A DNA stretch of 64,000 nt from Taeniopygia guttata (taxonomy: Eukaryota > Chordata > Aves > Passeriformes > Estrildidae), in contig NC_133036.1 in the NCBI RefSeq assembly GCF_048771995.1, forward strand, positions 20,649,501 to 20,713,500. Reading direction: 5' to 3'. Shown here piece after piece: positions 1-11,200 of this stretch. The position numbers were made by a program, and so were the translations under genes. Under the pieces are notes generated by a model that saw only the letters and a program-made list of their open reading frames with translations, was not told the origin of the DNA and did no database searches. The stretch's first letter is position 1; the number at the start of each line of letters is the position of its first letter.

Positions 1-861
1 AAATATTTAGGCCAAGGAGAGAACCAAAGTATCAGCTTACTTAATACCAACTGCTTTGAAGCCTTTTTTTATTTTTATTCTTTTTAAAGCTTTACCCAAT
101 GCATGACTGTGTTTTTCTGCTCTATCTCATAAATATCCCCTAAAACTTGAAGGGTGGAAAAATCCTCTATTCTCAGTGCAGTTAGTTAAATCCAAGTTCC
201 CCAGTATCCATATTTTCACCTCTTCTGCTTGACTTGTTTACAAACCCCAAGTTTGCTCAAAAGGAGTGAAGAGAATAAGGGACATTATAATTAACGCTGA
301 TAATTAATATGTGTATGAAAGGAGCAAAATGGCCAGGATGGAACTTTTTATATCACAAGGAAGAACTTGGAGAAAAATTGAAGGAAATTTGTATTTGTGC
401 TTGACCTCAGCTTCCTCAAAGATCTTCTGAGTACTGATATTTGGCCACAAATTGTAGCTCAATGCAGGGGATGCAGGTGGAGATGAACAGAAATGAGTTG
501 AGCTACTCACCTCCCTGATTTGTCTGTGTTTCATTTCTGTGATGTTATTTCACCTGCTCCACGCAGATTCCAGGTGCTACATGGAGGATAATTTATGTCT
601 GACATCCATATTTCTCAGCAGAGAACTCTTTGAAGACTTGCAAAATCAAAATCTTCCTAAAAAAATATTTGAACTCATTTGGGTGTTGTCCTTAACACAA
701 ATAAACTCTGGGCCATTTCTGGTTATTGCCTTTTAGATAGAACAATAAACTGTGTGAATGACGAAAACCACACAAATTAAATTTTAAAAGGGAAGAGCTG
801 TAAAATCCTTAAACTGTGTTTTAAAGGATCAGAGATCCAGTGGCCATTTTTAGTTTGTTTC
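1..861. other. single-copy sequence, no gene recognised
   Basis: AT-rich sequence with only short open frames (76 residues or fewer) that show no recognisable domain and no codon-like periodicity. No RNA gene, CR1 fragment or tandem repeat was seen. The last six bases (TGTTTC, 856-861) are the left target-site copy of the LTR that follows. Confidence 0.6.
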
Positions 862-1365
862 TGTCGCAGGGCGCCGTGCGGGGCGGCTGCGGCAGGGCCG
901 CGACTGTTCCTGCGAGCTCTGCGATCCCAATTATCCACAGGGACACACAGCGAGGACACCGGGCTGGGGTGGGACAAGATGGATTTATTTATTCCGGGGC
1001 TCCCAGACAGCACTGGGGCTGGGGAGGGAGGAGGGGTGTGAACAGAAGTTTTTATACAGCAGCTCAGGAGTAGGGGTGTAGGAAAGTGAACCAGTGAGGA
1101 TATGGTAAGGGAGGAATATAAGGTGAGCAAATAGCTTATGAGCTATTTGTGGGGGGAGGGAATAATACAAAGAAACAAATGGGGTGTGGAGTGCAGCAAG
1201 ACAGACACAGAACTCTCTGGAGAAAGGGGCAGGGATAGGGAGGATTGACAGCTTGGAAGGGAGGAGGTTCGGGAAGGGTTTGGGAAAATTGGTAACTGGG
1301 AAAGGGAGGGGATTAGGGAGGAGAACAGGGGGAAACATGGATTCAAAGCAAAACACTCCACAACA
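862..1365 (-). mobile_element. solo LTR of an endogenous retrovirus
   Basis: The block begins TGTCGCAG and ends CCACAACA on the + strand, so it has TG...CA termini in both orientations. It is flanked by an identical hexamer TGTTTC at 856-861 and 1366-1371, a perfect 6-bp target-site duplication. Read on the minus strand, it starts TGTTGTGGAG, has a pyrimidine-rich U3, carries AATAAATAAA near 985-995 as the polyadenylation signal, and ends in a GC-rich U5. Termini, 6-bp duplication and signal position fit a solo LTR left by recombination between the two LTRs of a provirus. A 6-bp duplication is usual for class II (ERVK-like) elements. No internal retroviral sequence lies beside it. Family assignment is inferred; the boundaries are read directly. 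Confidence 0.85.
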
Positions 1366-1371
1366 TGTTTC

Positions 1372-4300
1372 CATTGGGGTTTCTTAAGTGAGTTATTAAG
1401 AAGTATTTAGCTACTTAGACATATTTTAAAGATATTTTGTTCTCTGCAGGATTGGGACTTAAACATTTTAGGGGTTCAATATGGAATTTTAGAGCTCTTC
1501 TATTTGCTTTTCAAAGTGGATTGAGTGCAGGTGCCTGTAGCAATTTATGCTTTCACCTTCCTTGCAATTATGTACATACATTACCAAATCAGAATCCTGC
1601 CTCTGAAAATCTGTTTCTTTCAGTGCTTTGTAAGAGTATCATCAGTGTAGATCTTTCTCACACATGTTTCTGATTATATCCTAAAGAGGAAACACTTTTC
1701 AAATTCGTAAGTTAAAAAAAAAAAAGGGGAAACTGTATCTGATTCTTGAACCCAAGAAAGTAACATGAGAATCATTCTATTTTGACTGGAATTCTTCCTT
1801 CATTATGTGCAACTCTAATCTAGAACACATTTTTATTGCCCTCAAAGTGACATTCTTTCAGCATGTGCTCGGGTGGAGAGCTACAAAAAGACTCAAAAGC
1901 ATTCTGACTGCACAAACATTTTTTACACAAAAAAATAGTATTGGTATTATCTATTCCATATATTTATGCTGGGAATATTGCCCTTTCCCTACTTCTTTCT
2001 GTCAGTTTTCCAGCCATAAAAACTGAGGTGGAAGGGATACATGCATTCATTGTTTGAAGCATTTTTCTGCTGCACAAAGATATTCACTGGATGTTTAGAA
2101 ATTCGATTTGTTGGTATGGTGGTTTTTTCCTAGGTTTTGTTTTGTTGATTCAATCTCTTTCCTTGGTATTTATGCCACATTAAGAAATCTTGGCAAGTCA
2201 CATCTTAGAGATTTCTGTAGACAGCACATAAATCCTGGTTTTATTAATTCTAAGAACTCACCTTGAATGCATTCTCATGCATTCTTTTGCTCAGAAATAA
2301 AGTGGGTTTGGATTGGAAAAAAGTCAGAATGGGTTAATTTTCATAAAAATACATAAACTAAACCTTTCCTTTGAGCAGCATTCACTTTTGTAGTGTGAAT
2401 GGCCTCTGACTGACTACTCCAGACCATTCACCCTTTTTGTTGTAATATTCATATTGAAAATATTAGCCATAAAGCCGTAAGGGAGCATATGTAATATGCA
2501 TTTAAATATATTATATATTTTTTAATTAATAGATCTCTTTTGCCATCCATTTTTTTCTCCATTAAAAAAAAAAAAAAAAAGGAAAATTAATTGGAGAACA
2601 ATAAGAAAGCTGAGTAATGGACCACATGAAGGAAATTCCTCATGCAGCACAGGCATTGATGAAGATATGCATGTGTATAGAGCTTAGAGAGCAAGTAAAT
2701 AAAAGTGTTTTTAATTTCAGGATTGTCTGGAACCATTAGATTATCTGTTTGACCTTTTATGTGCAATAACTCTTGCCCTTTTCCTTTTCTGCCATGGGCC
2801 CATGATGTGAGGGAGACAACAGTACTTGAATAAGAGCAGCACCTCGATGGGAGAAGATGAAGTTCCTTCCCCTCGTTAGTGCTGCGTTCAATTAGCCTGC
2901 ACAAACCCATGCCTCACTGGGATTTGTCTGATTTCAGCATGGTTTGTGCCAGTTATCTTTAGGATTTCCCCAGGAAAGTTTTCTCTCTGAGTTCACCATG
3001 TTTGCCAGAGAATTTACACTGTAAAAAACAGCATTTATCCTGTCACATCCTCCAGTTGTCACTGGAAGTCTCCATTGTCACTGTCACATGTTTGGTGCAG
3101 TTCTAGTCACAAACCAGCCCCTAAATTCCAGTGTTTCCCTGTATTTGTGCAGGGGCTGGTCAGGATAAAGCTTCCCAAGTCACCTCTTTGTTCTGTCTCA
3201 TCTTTTGGAGCTTTCACCATTTTCAGCAAGCACAGTCAGTTTAATTTCATTTCCTAATAGCATTCTTGTGAGTGAAATTCATGAATTTCCTTAAAATGAA
3301 GAGCCAGCAGAAAGATTCTTATTTAATTTCAGTTTGATTTCTCCACAGCTTGTTTTAAATGGTAATGTTAATATCTTTAATGCTTTCCAGTGTTTTTGCC
3401 GATACTTTCTTAGTAGCCATAATACTTAGGGCTATTAATTCTGCTAAGGTGCTATTTATGCTCTGCAGAACTAAAATCATAAAAGTCCCTGGTAATAAGC
3501 AATATAATAGGATATCCAGAATTACAACAAAACTGAGAAGTAGTTGTGTAATTTTTTAATTTAAGCTTGTATTTGTCCCCCTCTTTGGAAGGGCTACATC
3601 AGCACCAATGTTCTGGTACATTTGTGTCACCCTATCATTGAAAAGCCCAAGGACTTTTATGAAATTCCTATTTATTTGTTGAAGGATACAGTAGATTGAA
3701 GGGTTGCTGTCATGCAACCAGGTCTAGAGTTCTGCACAAATCCAAAATAAGTCTTTGGCAGGAAGATGGAGTGAAGCTGTGGGTCTCACTGCCTGGCACT
3801 GAAGTGTTTTTCAAATTTTGGGAAATAATTAGTACCGATAGAAAGCAATTCAAATAGCAGAGAATACATCCTTATCATGCTGGAAATGTTAAGGAGTGAT
3901 ATTAAAAAGAAGAAAACCTCCTGACATTAATACCAAAAGCAAGAAGATTATAGAGTACACTATAAAAGTATTGCTGCTGCCCAATAGTTACTTTAATGAT
4001 GAGCTGAAGGTTAAATAAGAGTAGTAGTAAAGTGGAAAGAAGAAAGAAGGAAAAGAAGCTGAGACAAAGATGAAAAGATAAAGTGGAATTATTTTATTGA
4101 TAGCCTGGATCAATTTTTTTCCCCTGGAGACTTTATGAGATATCCTGTCATTGCCCATAATTATCTCCTGCTCCTGGAACAGTTTTTTCTCTACTCTCAC
4201 AGCCAGCTCTGCATCTACAATGTGCAATCCAACTTATTTTTCTGTCATATTCTTCATTTGAGGCATAACAACATGGAAACATTTCATTTTTTCACAGCAT

Positions 4301-6312
4301 TTCCATTGCTGTTATTCCCAGTGAATATTCACTGCCCTGTTGAGCAGAAGTCCCAGGTGTGCACCCTGTGGATGGGTTGGGGTTGGGTTGGTCCATGCTG
4401 CTGTATTGTGGTGAGCAAGCCAACAGCAACACGTCACAGACGGAGTCAGACTGACAGGAGATTTTAATTAGAATGTTGAAGCCAAACATTCCTTCACTGG
4501 ATGTCTGAGTGTGTTCTGGTGGATATTTTAGTCCTTATAAATCCCTTAGGGCTGTTAAAGTTTGAGACGTTTTTGGCTTCCTCTGGGGAATCTGTGCTAA
4601 GACTTTAATGAGTACAAACCCTCAAGATGCCGTAGAAGTTTGAATCATGACTTGTGGGGCTGTTTATTCTCATAAACTCGTCCTTTTATACAAGAGAATT
4701 CAGAGGAGGAAAGTGTCCATGGCACAGCTTTTCCAGCTCCACAGGCTGTGTGTAATTCAGGTCCCAGCATGGCCTGGCCAAAAGGATGGAGGAAAAATTG
4801 AATTCTGTAGCCCTGGATAAGTGACTTAAACTTATCTGGTTTGGAATAAGTATTTCAGCTGAAATGGGATTGACATTTCAAAGTGAAGATCAGTTCCTTC
4901 AGTATTCTTGAAGCAGGAAGATCAGGTGAAAAAGCCAAAACACACTCCAGTATCCCCACATTTTGTGCTATGGAGAGCTCAGTAAAGATTAGAACAAAAG
5001 TAATAATGGCTGTGTAAGAATTTATTCCAAAATCCTGTGAAACACTTACAGAAAAAAAACTGCTAGAATGATCTGGTGTTTAGTTCTGCATTCCACACCC
5101 CATTACCTTTATTATCCACGCACGGAAAACCAGCACAGATATCATTTTGTGATTTACTCATGTAGATCATTAATTCTGCTGGCCTTGACCTATTGGAATG
5201 TTTGACTTTAAACATTATCCAAATTTACACTTGCCATGTTCAAAGCATCTGTGGGGGAAAGCCAAGCCAGTTCTGCCAGAAGAAGTTGGAGTGTGTGACC
5301 ACTGGGAAGAGTCTGGTGGGGTGGAGTTACTCCTGCTCCACAGTCCCCCAAAACCTTCTCTAATGATCCACCAAGAGTGAATTCTAGCCAGTGTTTTCTG
5401 AGACAAAGGAGCAATTTCAACCACTCAATTAGGGCTCAAAAGGTAGAGGAAGAGCTCCAAATCTTCCACACAGCTCTGTATTTCCATGGCTGTACAGCTT
5501 GGAACAGATATTCTTGCAAATTTCTGTTGGCTAAGTGAGCATGATACCTAAAAATCAAGCAGAAAGTGCATTCTCATGTGTTTAATTTAACAGTAAATAA
5601 AAACCCTAGTTTAAAAGCAAACTTTCAGTTTCAAAGTGATAGTGTAAGGTGAACCAGAACAGAACAGGCCCTGGGAGTCCTTAAACAATATTTTTTAGCA
5701 CAACTCCAGACAGTTGTGCTAAATGGTACAAATAATCACATTAACCTGCTCACTAAATCATTACTGACAGGATGCTGCAATGATTAAACACTGAACTGGG
5801 CTCTCATGTTTAGCTTTTACAAATCCAGTGAGTTTTGGTGCAATTTATGGAGAATATTCTAGGGGTATTTTTTTCTTAGTTGAGGTTTGAGTTGGGTGAT
5901 TTTGCTTTGTATTTGAAGTGTTCTACCTGAAATATTATTCTTTCATCTAACAGGAAGACGAGGGCTAGTTACAGTGCCTTGGAAAATTGCCTACTTTTAA
6001 GATGAATGGCAATTAGCACCTTTTTGTTTCAGGATTTTTGTAATATCTCTCTTCTTTCACCTTTGTACATTGCCTTGTAGCTATTATTCTCTGCTGTTTT
6101 TTACAGTATTTGATGTCTTACCTAGGTTTCTTCTCTTTTGTGAATCAAACATCAAGTGCTTATGGTTCTGTAGGTCACTTCAATGTTATATTCACACTGG
6201 ATCCTTTCAGGCAGCCTGGGCTTTGAACAGCAGCAGTGATACGCGGCTTCCTGCTCTGCGCCTGGCACTGGGTGGGCACGGGATGGAGATTCACCGGCAG
6301 CTGTCCCACGAG
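1372..6312. other. AT-rich single-copy stretch, no gene recognised
   Basis: No open frame here exceeds about 110 residues and none resembles a known domain. A pure A run lies near 2563-2580 and a short GGGTTGGGTTGG motif near 4375-4390. I see no CR1, LTR, tRNA or tandem array. The stretch is best described as intergenic or intronic DNA. Confidence 0.55.
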
Positions 6313-7034
6313 GGGCCTCAGGGCAGGGACACGGGGGGGCCACAGGGCAGAAACACCAGTGGCCTCAGGACAGACACACGAGGGGCCACAGGACAGACAC
6401 ACAGATGGCCGCAGGACAGACACACAGATGGCCGCAGGACAGACACACAGATGGCCGCAGGACAGACACACAGGTGGCCGCAGGACAGACACACGAGGGG
6501 CCGCAGGACAGACACACAGATGGCCTCAGGACAGACACACAGGTGGCCGCAGGACAGATACACGAGGGGCTGCAGGACAGACACACAGGTGGCCACAGGA
6601 CAGACACACAGGTGGCCACAGGACAGACACACGAGGGGCTGCAGGACAGACACACAGGTGGCCACAGGACAGACACACGAGGGGCTGCAGGACAGACACA
6701 CAGATGGCCTCAGGACAGACACACAGGTGGCCGCAGGACAGACACACGAGTGGCCGCAGGACAGACACACGAGTGGCCGCAGGACAGACACACGAGGGGC
6801 CGCAGGACAGACGCACGAGGGGCTGCAGGACAGACACACGAGAGGCCGCAGGACAGACACACGAGTGGCCGCAGGACAGACACACAGATGGCCGCAGGAC
6901 AGACACACAGATGGCCACAGGACAGACACACAAGTGGCCGCAGGACAGACACACAGATGGCCACAGGACAGACACACGAGTGGCCGCAGGACAGACACAC
7001 AGATTGCCACAGGACAGACACACCAGTGGCCGCT
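6313..7034 (+). repeat. 23-bp minisatellite, about 31 units
   Basis: The repeat unit is 23 bp, built on GGACAGACACAC followed by a variable 11-base half such as AGATGGCCGCA, AGGTGGCCACA, GAGGGGCTGCA or GAGTGGCCGCA. About 29 units are well conserved; the first two or so (6313-6365) are degenerate. Because 23 is not a multiple of three, all three reading frames of a strand give the same peptide period, and the unit lacks stop codons on either strand. This explains the long open frames (up to 364 residues) in nearly all six frames; they are not genes. Variant halves are interspersed rather than in a fixed higher-order order. The right end runs into the LTR-like block at 7027. Confidence 0.93.
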
Positions 7035-7611
7035 CCCGAGTCTGTGCTGAGACTGCCGCGGGTGGCGGTGATCGCTGCGGCGTGGGGAGCGCAGCAGAGG
7101 CACAGAGCACAAGGAAACCGAGGCACAGGAATGAGGGAAGGACGCTTGTCTGACTCTCCAAAGATTTAATCTCCAAGGGTGGCAGAGCAAGTGACAAATC
7201 TGAACATGCAAGGACTGCTTTTAAAGGGTAGGGGGAACACGGGGAGGACACAACCTTTGGGCAATAGGAGGGCATTAAGGGAGGGGTGCAGGGTAAGGGC
7301 TCCCCAACAGAAGCCAACACGGGGAGGGAGCAGACCTTACAACCCAATTCTGCTTCAAGGAAGGGATGAGGGACAGGGAACACTCCAGAACCAAAAGGGT
7401 GTGCTATCTTTAACAGACAGGGGTAAGACAAGGGAACAAGGGAGGTATATAGGTGCATTGACATGTGGATTGACATACATTTTGGCGGGGAAAACTGTGG
7501 TAAACAACTCAGGACTGAACCATTAGGGAAGCCAAATGGGGACATAGACTGAACAAATTTATAACAAGGAATATTAAAACATACTACCGAAGAACCAACT
7601 GTAAAATAACA
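7027..7611 (-). mobile_element. LTR-like block, probable solo LTR
   Basis: Read on the minus strand, this block resembles an LTR. It has an AT-rich start (TGTTATTTTACAG), a long U3, a TTTAAAAG TATA-like box near 7210-7217, an ATTAAA signal near 7163-7170, and a GC-rich U5 ending GGAGCGGCCA. On the + strand it would begin TGGCCGCTCC at 7027 and end AACA at 7611. I could not find a matching target-site duplication, so the ends are approximate, and the left end overlaps the last minisatellite unit. Layout resembles the LTR at 862-1365, but I cannot align the two closely. The LTR call is an inference from architecture. Confidence 0.5.
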
Positions 7612-8628
7612 GACTACCATACCTCTCTACCTTTCCTTTAACTTTATATTGTTTTCTTGAGCTTCCTGGACAATGTTTCAGCTGATGTTTTATTGGAGGA
7701 TCAACATTTATTTACAATGATTTTTTTACAATCACGTTGTGAACTGGAGATGGAAAAGGATCAACACAGAAAGAACCAGAACATTTCTCTTTGCCAGGGG
7801 CAGAAATGCAAATAAATTAAGTGGTGACTTGAAGAACAGCAGCACAGGAAGAAAAATTGTGTTCTGAACCAAGGGAATGATCCAAATGAGTAGTGTGGGA
7901 GAGCAAATGGTGCTCTAAATCACATTATTTTCCCTGTTAACCCTGTGGTCCTTCCATAGAGAGCTGGTGGTCTGCAAGCTATGAACCCACAGCAGGTTCT
8001 TATTCCCAGGTAGAAGGATGAGAATTACATGCAGTTGGCACCTGTGGCAGAGCTTCCCAACAGTGGTGCTGTGATCTTCTCTGATCCTGAGCCACTGAGT
8101 GTGTCCCAGGTACTGTGCTCTGGTCTCATGGGAGGGGAGCAGAGTTCTCTCTGCAGGGCTGGAGATGGATTTGTTCCCTGATTTGCCCTAATTCAAGGGA
8201 GGCCAGGTGTAGATAGATTTGAGGCATGTTTGAATTTTGCATTGTCTTTGGGAATCATGTTTAGAAAGCTTTAAGCCTGTGCTTTCCTGTCAGCAGACCC
8301 TTCAGCAGGTCAGCAGAGGCAGACTGTGGTAGACAGGTGCATGTCTGTGGTGTGGAGCTGCGGAACTGAATGACCCCAGGAGCACAATCCTTGATTTCCT
8401 CGGTCTGAGGGGTTTAGCACTGTGATCACCACTTAGCAGACAGGATTAGCACCATGCTGATCATCCCTCAGGATGATGTGCAGCTCTGGGCAGTTTGCTC
8501 TGCTGGCTGGGCAGGGTCAGGAGGAAGAGCAGCCCCCCACCCTTTGTTCATGGCTCATGTGTCCTCTGATTTCCTCAGACCATCCTCTGCTGAGACATGA
8601 GAATGCTGATCATTATTTCCCAAGCCAT
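7612..8628. other. single-copy sequence, no gene recognised
   Basis: No open frame of interest and no repeat recognised. The sequence is moderately GC near 8040-8200 and ends at an A/C-rich tract. Confidence 0.5.
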
Positions 8629-8708
8629 CAAAAAAAACCCAACCAACCAACCAACCAAACAAACAAAAAAAAACAAAACAAAAAAAAAACACCAAAAGGA
8701 AAAAAAAC
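8629..8708. repeat. A/C-rich low-complexity tract
   Basis: Runs of A broken by CCAACC, AAACAAAC and similar short motifs, with G and T almost absent. It is the complement type of the T/G tracts at 26371 and 33953. Confidence 0.85.
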
Positions 8709-10912
8709 TGCTCCCAAACTATTCTGCTAGTCTATTAAAAGTAACAAACATGTTGTTTTCCAGTGTATCTTACAGAAAACTTGTCTCTATATCTGATATG
8801 TTATTTCCACAAAGAATTACTGACACCTTGAACATTATCAAGGCAAAATGAACCCATCATTCCTTAGAGGAATTTACATCAAAATTAAGCACTTTTACCC
8901 CCCTATTATAAGTAATACAGTGACCTACTCTTTCTACTCCCTTGGCTTTTTAAGCCTTTTTTAAAGAGCTGTACAATACAATGCACTTGATTTAAATAAA
9001 CTGTTCCTTGATAAAAACAAGGCGCCTGGCAGAGCTGTTCTGTAATTGTGTGATGTCAGAAATAATATTCTGCACTTGAAAACTGGAACAGCTCCATTAA
9101 CTTCAACACTGTTCTGTGGGTTAACAGCAGAATTAATAGCCAGAGGTGTAATTTGGGCCAGACCCCGTATGTGACTGATCAGCTGCAGAAGTTTGCACAC
9201 TGGTTTGGGTTTAACTGGAGAAAGACAAGGACAGCTTGATCCTCTCCAAGCAGGAACAAATTCCTTCAGCAGCAATCAATAAATGTTACTTTTTTGTAAA
9301 GAGACTTCCAAAATCTTTAATAGACATATTTTCTCTCTGCCCCAAAACTGTAACAAATAAATGCAAAGCAATTCAAGATATAAACAAAACAGAAAGGGGA
9401 AGTTAATTATTATTTATAAATGTATTCACTTGCTGAATATTCTAATGAAACAAAGCAGAAATTTAATTTCAGGGCAATTTCACTAAGGTGCGCTGCCAGA
9501 AAGAGGCACCTATGGAAAGAAAGTAACATCTGTCAAATGAAGGCTAAGATCAGTAAAAAATGTAACCTTTTAACCACTGATGTCATTTGCTTACTTATAG
9601 ATAAGTGGGTAAATGTGACAGATTACCAGCACCAAGCTGAACCTTGCAAAGAATCATTAATGTTTCATCAGCAGAAACAGCAGTGGCAAATGGTAGAGCT
9701 TGGGCATGTGGGGGCTCCTGCAAAGCTTTCCACAAATTCCTCTGCCTGGGCAGATGCTGGCTGAAATCCTGCTGCTGTGTCACAGGGGATGAGTTGGTGT
9801 TGATGTGTGGAGCCACAATCTCTCCTTCGATAGCATCACAGCCCTGTTATTTTAATGACAGATGTCAAAGTGAGCCTGTGCTGCTGCCTAGAATGGCAAA
9901 AATTTCCCCAATCCTCAGCTAATACTGAAGAATTTTAAAGGTATTCAGTGTAACTGTGAAGTTAAACTATTGCTATATTCAGGGAGATGTTAAAATAAAA
10001 ATTATAATATAATAATAATAAATTAAAAAGAAATTAACTTTCCCTTTTGCGTATTATGCATTTGCATATATTTTTATCTTGTCACACTCTCCACAGTATT
10101 CTTTAGAACACCATTTACATGAACTCAAAAGAGGCAGAAGATTTGCCCAGTGTCCTGCAGGAGGGGAGCTCTGGAATTTTCTGCCCAGTGTCCTGCAGGA
10201 GGGGAGCTCCAGAGCTGGAGCTGTCTAAAGAGGTGAATGCTGAATTGATGCTGCACTCTGCTAAGTTCTAATTCAGATCCAATTCTCTGTTTAGCAGTCT
10301 TGGGGCTGGGAGTGAAGGATTTATTCCTGACAGTTTCCCTCCCTGGAAACAGGTTTGGATGTGATGGCAGCAGCGGCTTCCCGCAGGACAAAGTGAGGAT
10401 TAAAATCCCAAATGAATTGCTGTGGAAAGTGCCCTTTCCTGAGGCGCCGTGTCCGATGGCAATGATGACACCCCTCTGGAGCATGGTGGTGTTTTGGCAC
10501 CTTTCATCTCAGGGTTTCAAAGCGTTTTACAAATGTGATGAATCACACCTTGTGTGAAGGGGATGAATGACAAATCTCATTAGAACTGCCTTGTTTTTGA
10601 GGCCTATTTTTACCTTTTTTTTTTAATGGAGTTATAGCATTTTGTTTGTTGATGTGGCAGTGCATACATTTTTAATACATTACCAAGCCTGTAAATTCAT
10701 TAGATTAAATTTAATTTATATTAGTCATTCTTCCCTTTCCTTGATGTCGATCATCATTCTGTAAATTAAAATGGCTGGGAATCTGATAAAACTTGCAGGT
10801 TTTCTTTCCACTTGCCACTGCTGGTACTAGAAAATATTTCAAAAAATACTTTGGAAACATTTCTTTCTTTGAACAAAAATCTTCATCTTTAGAAAGAAGA
10901 TGTGTAACATTT
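8709..10912. other. AT-rich single-copy stretch, no gene recognised
   Basis: Open frames are 119 residues or shorter and lack recognisable motifs. The only structure noted is a short direct duplication at 10145-10210. Confidence 0.5.
10145..10210. repeat. 38-bp spaced direct duplication
   Basis: The string GCCCAGTGTCCTGCAGGAGG occurs at 10145 and again at 10183, and the identity continues through GGAGCTC in both copies. It looks like a single small tandem duplication in otherwise unique sequence. Confidence 0.8.
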
Positions 10913-11200
10913 AGAATCACAGAACCACAGAATGGGTTGGGTTTGAAGGGACCTTAAAGCTCCCCCAGTTCCACCCCTGCCATGGCAGGGACACCTTCCA
11001 CTGTCCCAGGCTGCTCCAGCCCCATGTCCAGCCTGGCCCTGGGCACTGCCAGGGATCCAGGGGTAGCCACAGCTGCTCTGGGCACCTGTGCCAGGGCTGC
11101 CCACCCTGCCAGGGAACAATTCCTCATTCCCAGTATCCCATCTAAACTCCCCCTCTTTCAGTCTCTCTTCCATGCATTGAGATGTTGTCTCTTCCCAGAT
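10913..11200 (-). mobile_element. CR1 LINE fragment (3' end)
   Basis: The segment opens with the complement of a CR1 3' tail (AGAATCACAGAACCACAGAA) and continues through the usual CR1 3' region: complement of the AAGGTCCCTTCAAACCCAA motif, the paired CCTGCCATGGCAGGG, and the CAGGCTGCTCCAGCCC block. Like most genomic CR1 copies it is 5'-truncated and carries only the end of ORF2 and the 3' UTR. Open frames across it are by-products. The family is recognised from its consensus features; the subfamily is not determined. Confidence 0.9.

Noticed and set aside
6313..7034. CRISPR-like array
   Set aside because: Units are contiguous and similar throughout with no unique spacers, and the DNA is clearly vertebrate.
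6070..7620. Long open frames up to 364 residues on both strands
   Set aside because: All lie in the 23-bp minisatellite or the adjacent LTR-like block; the repeat unit simply lacks stops. No domain, splice context or non-repetitive coding sequence.
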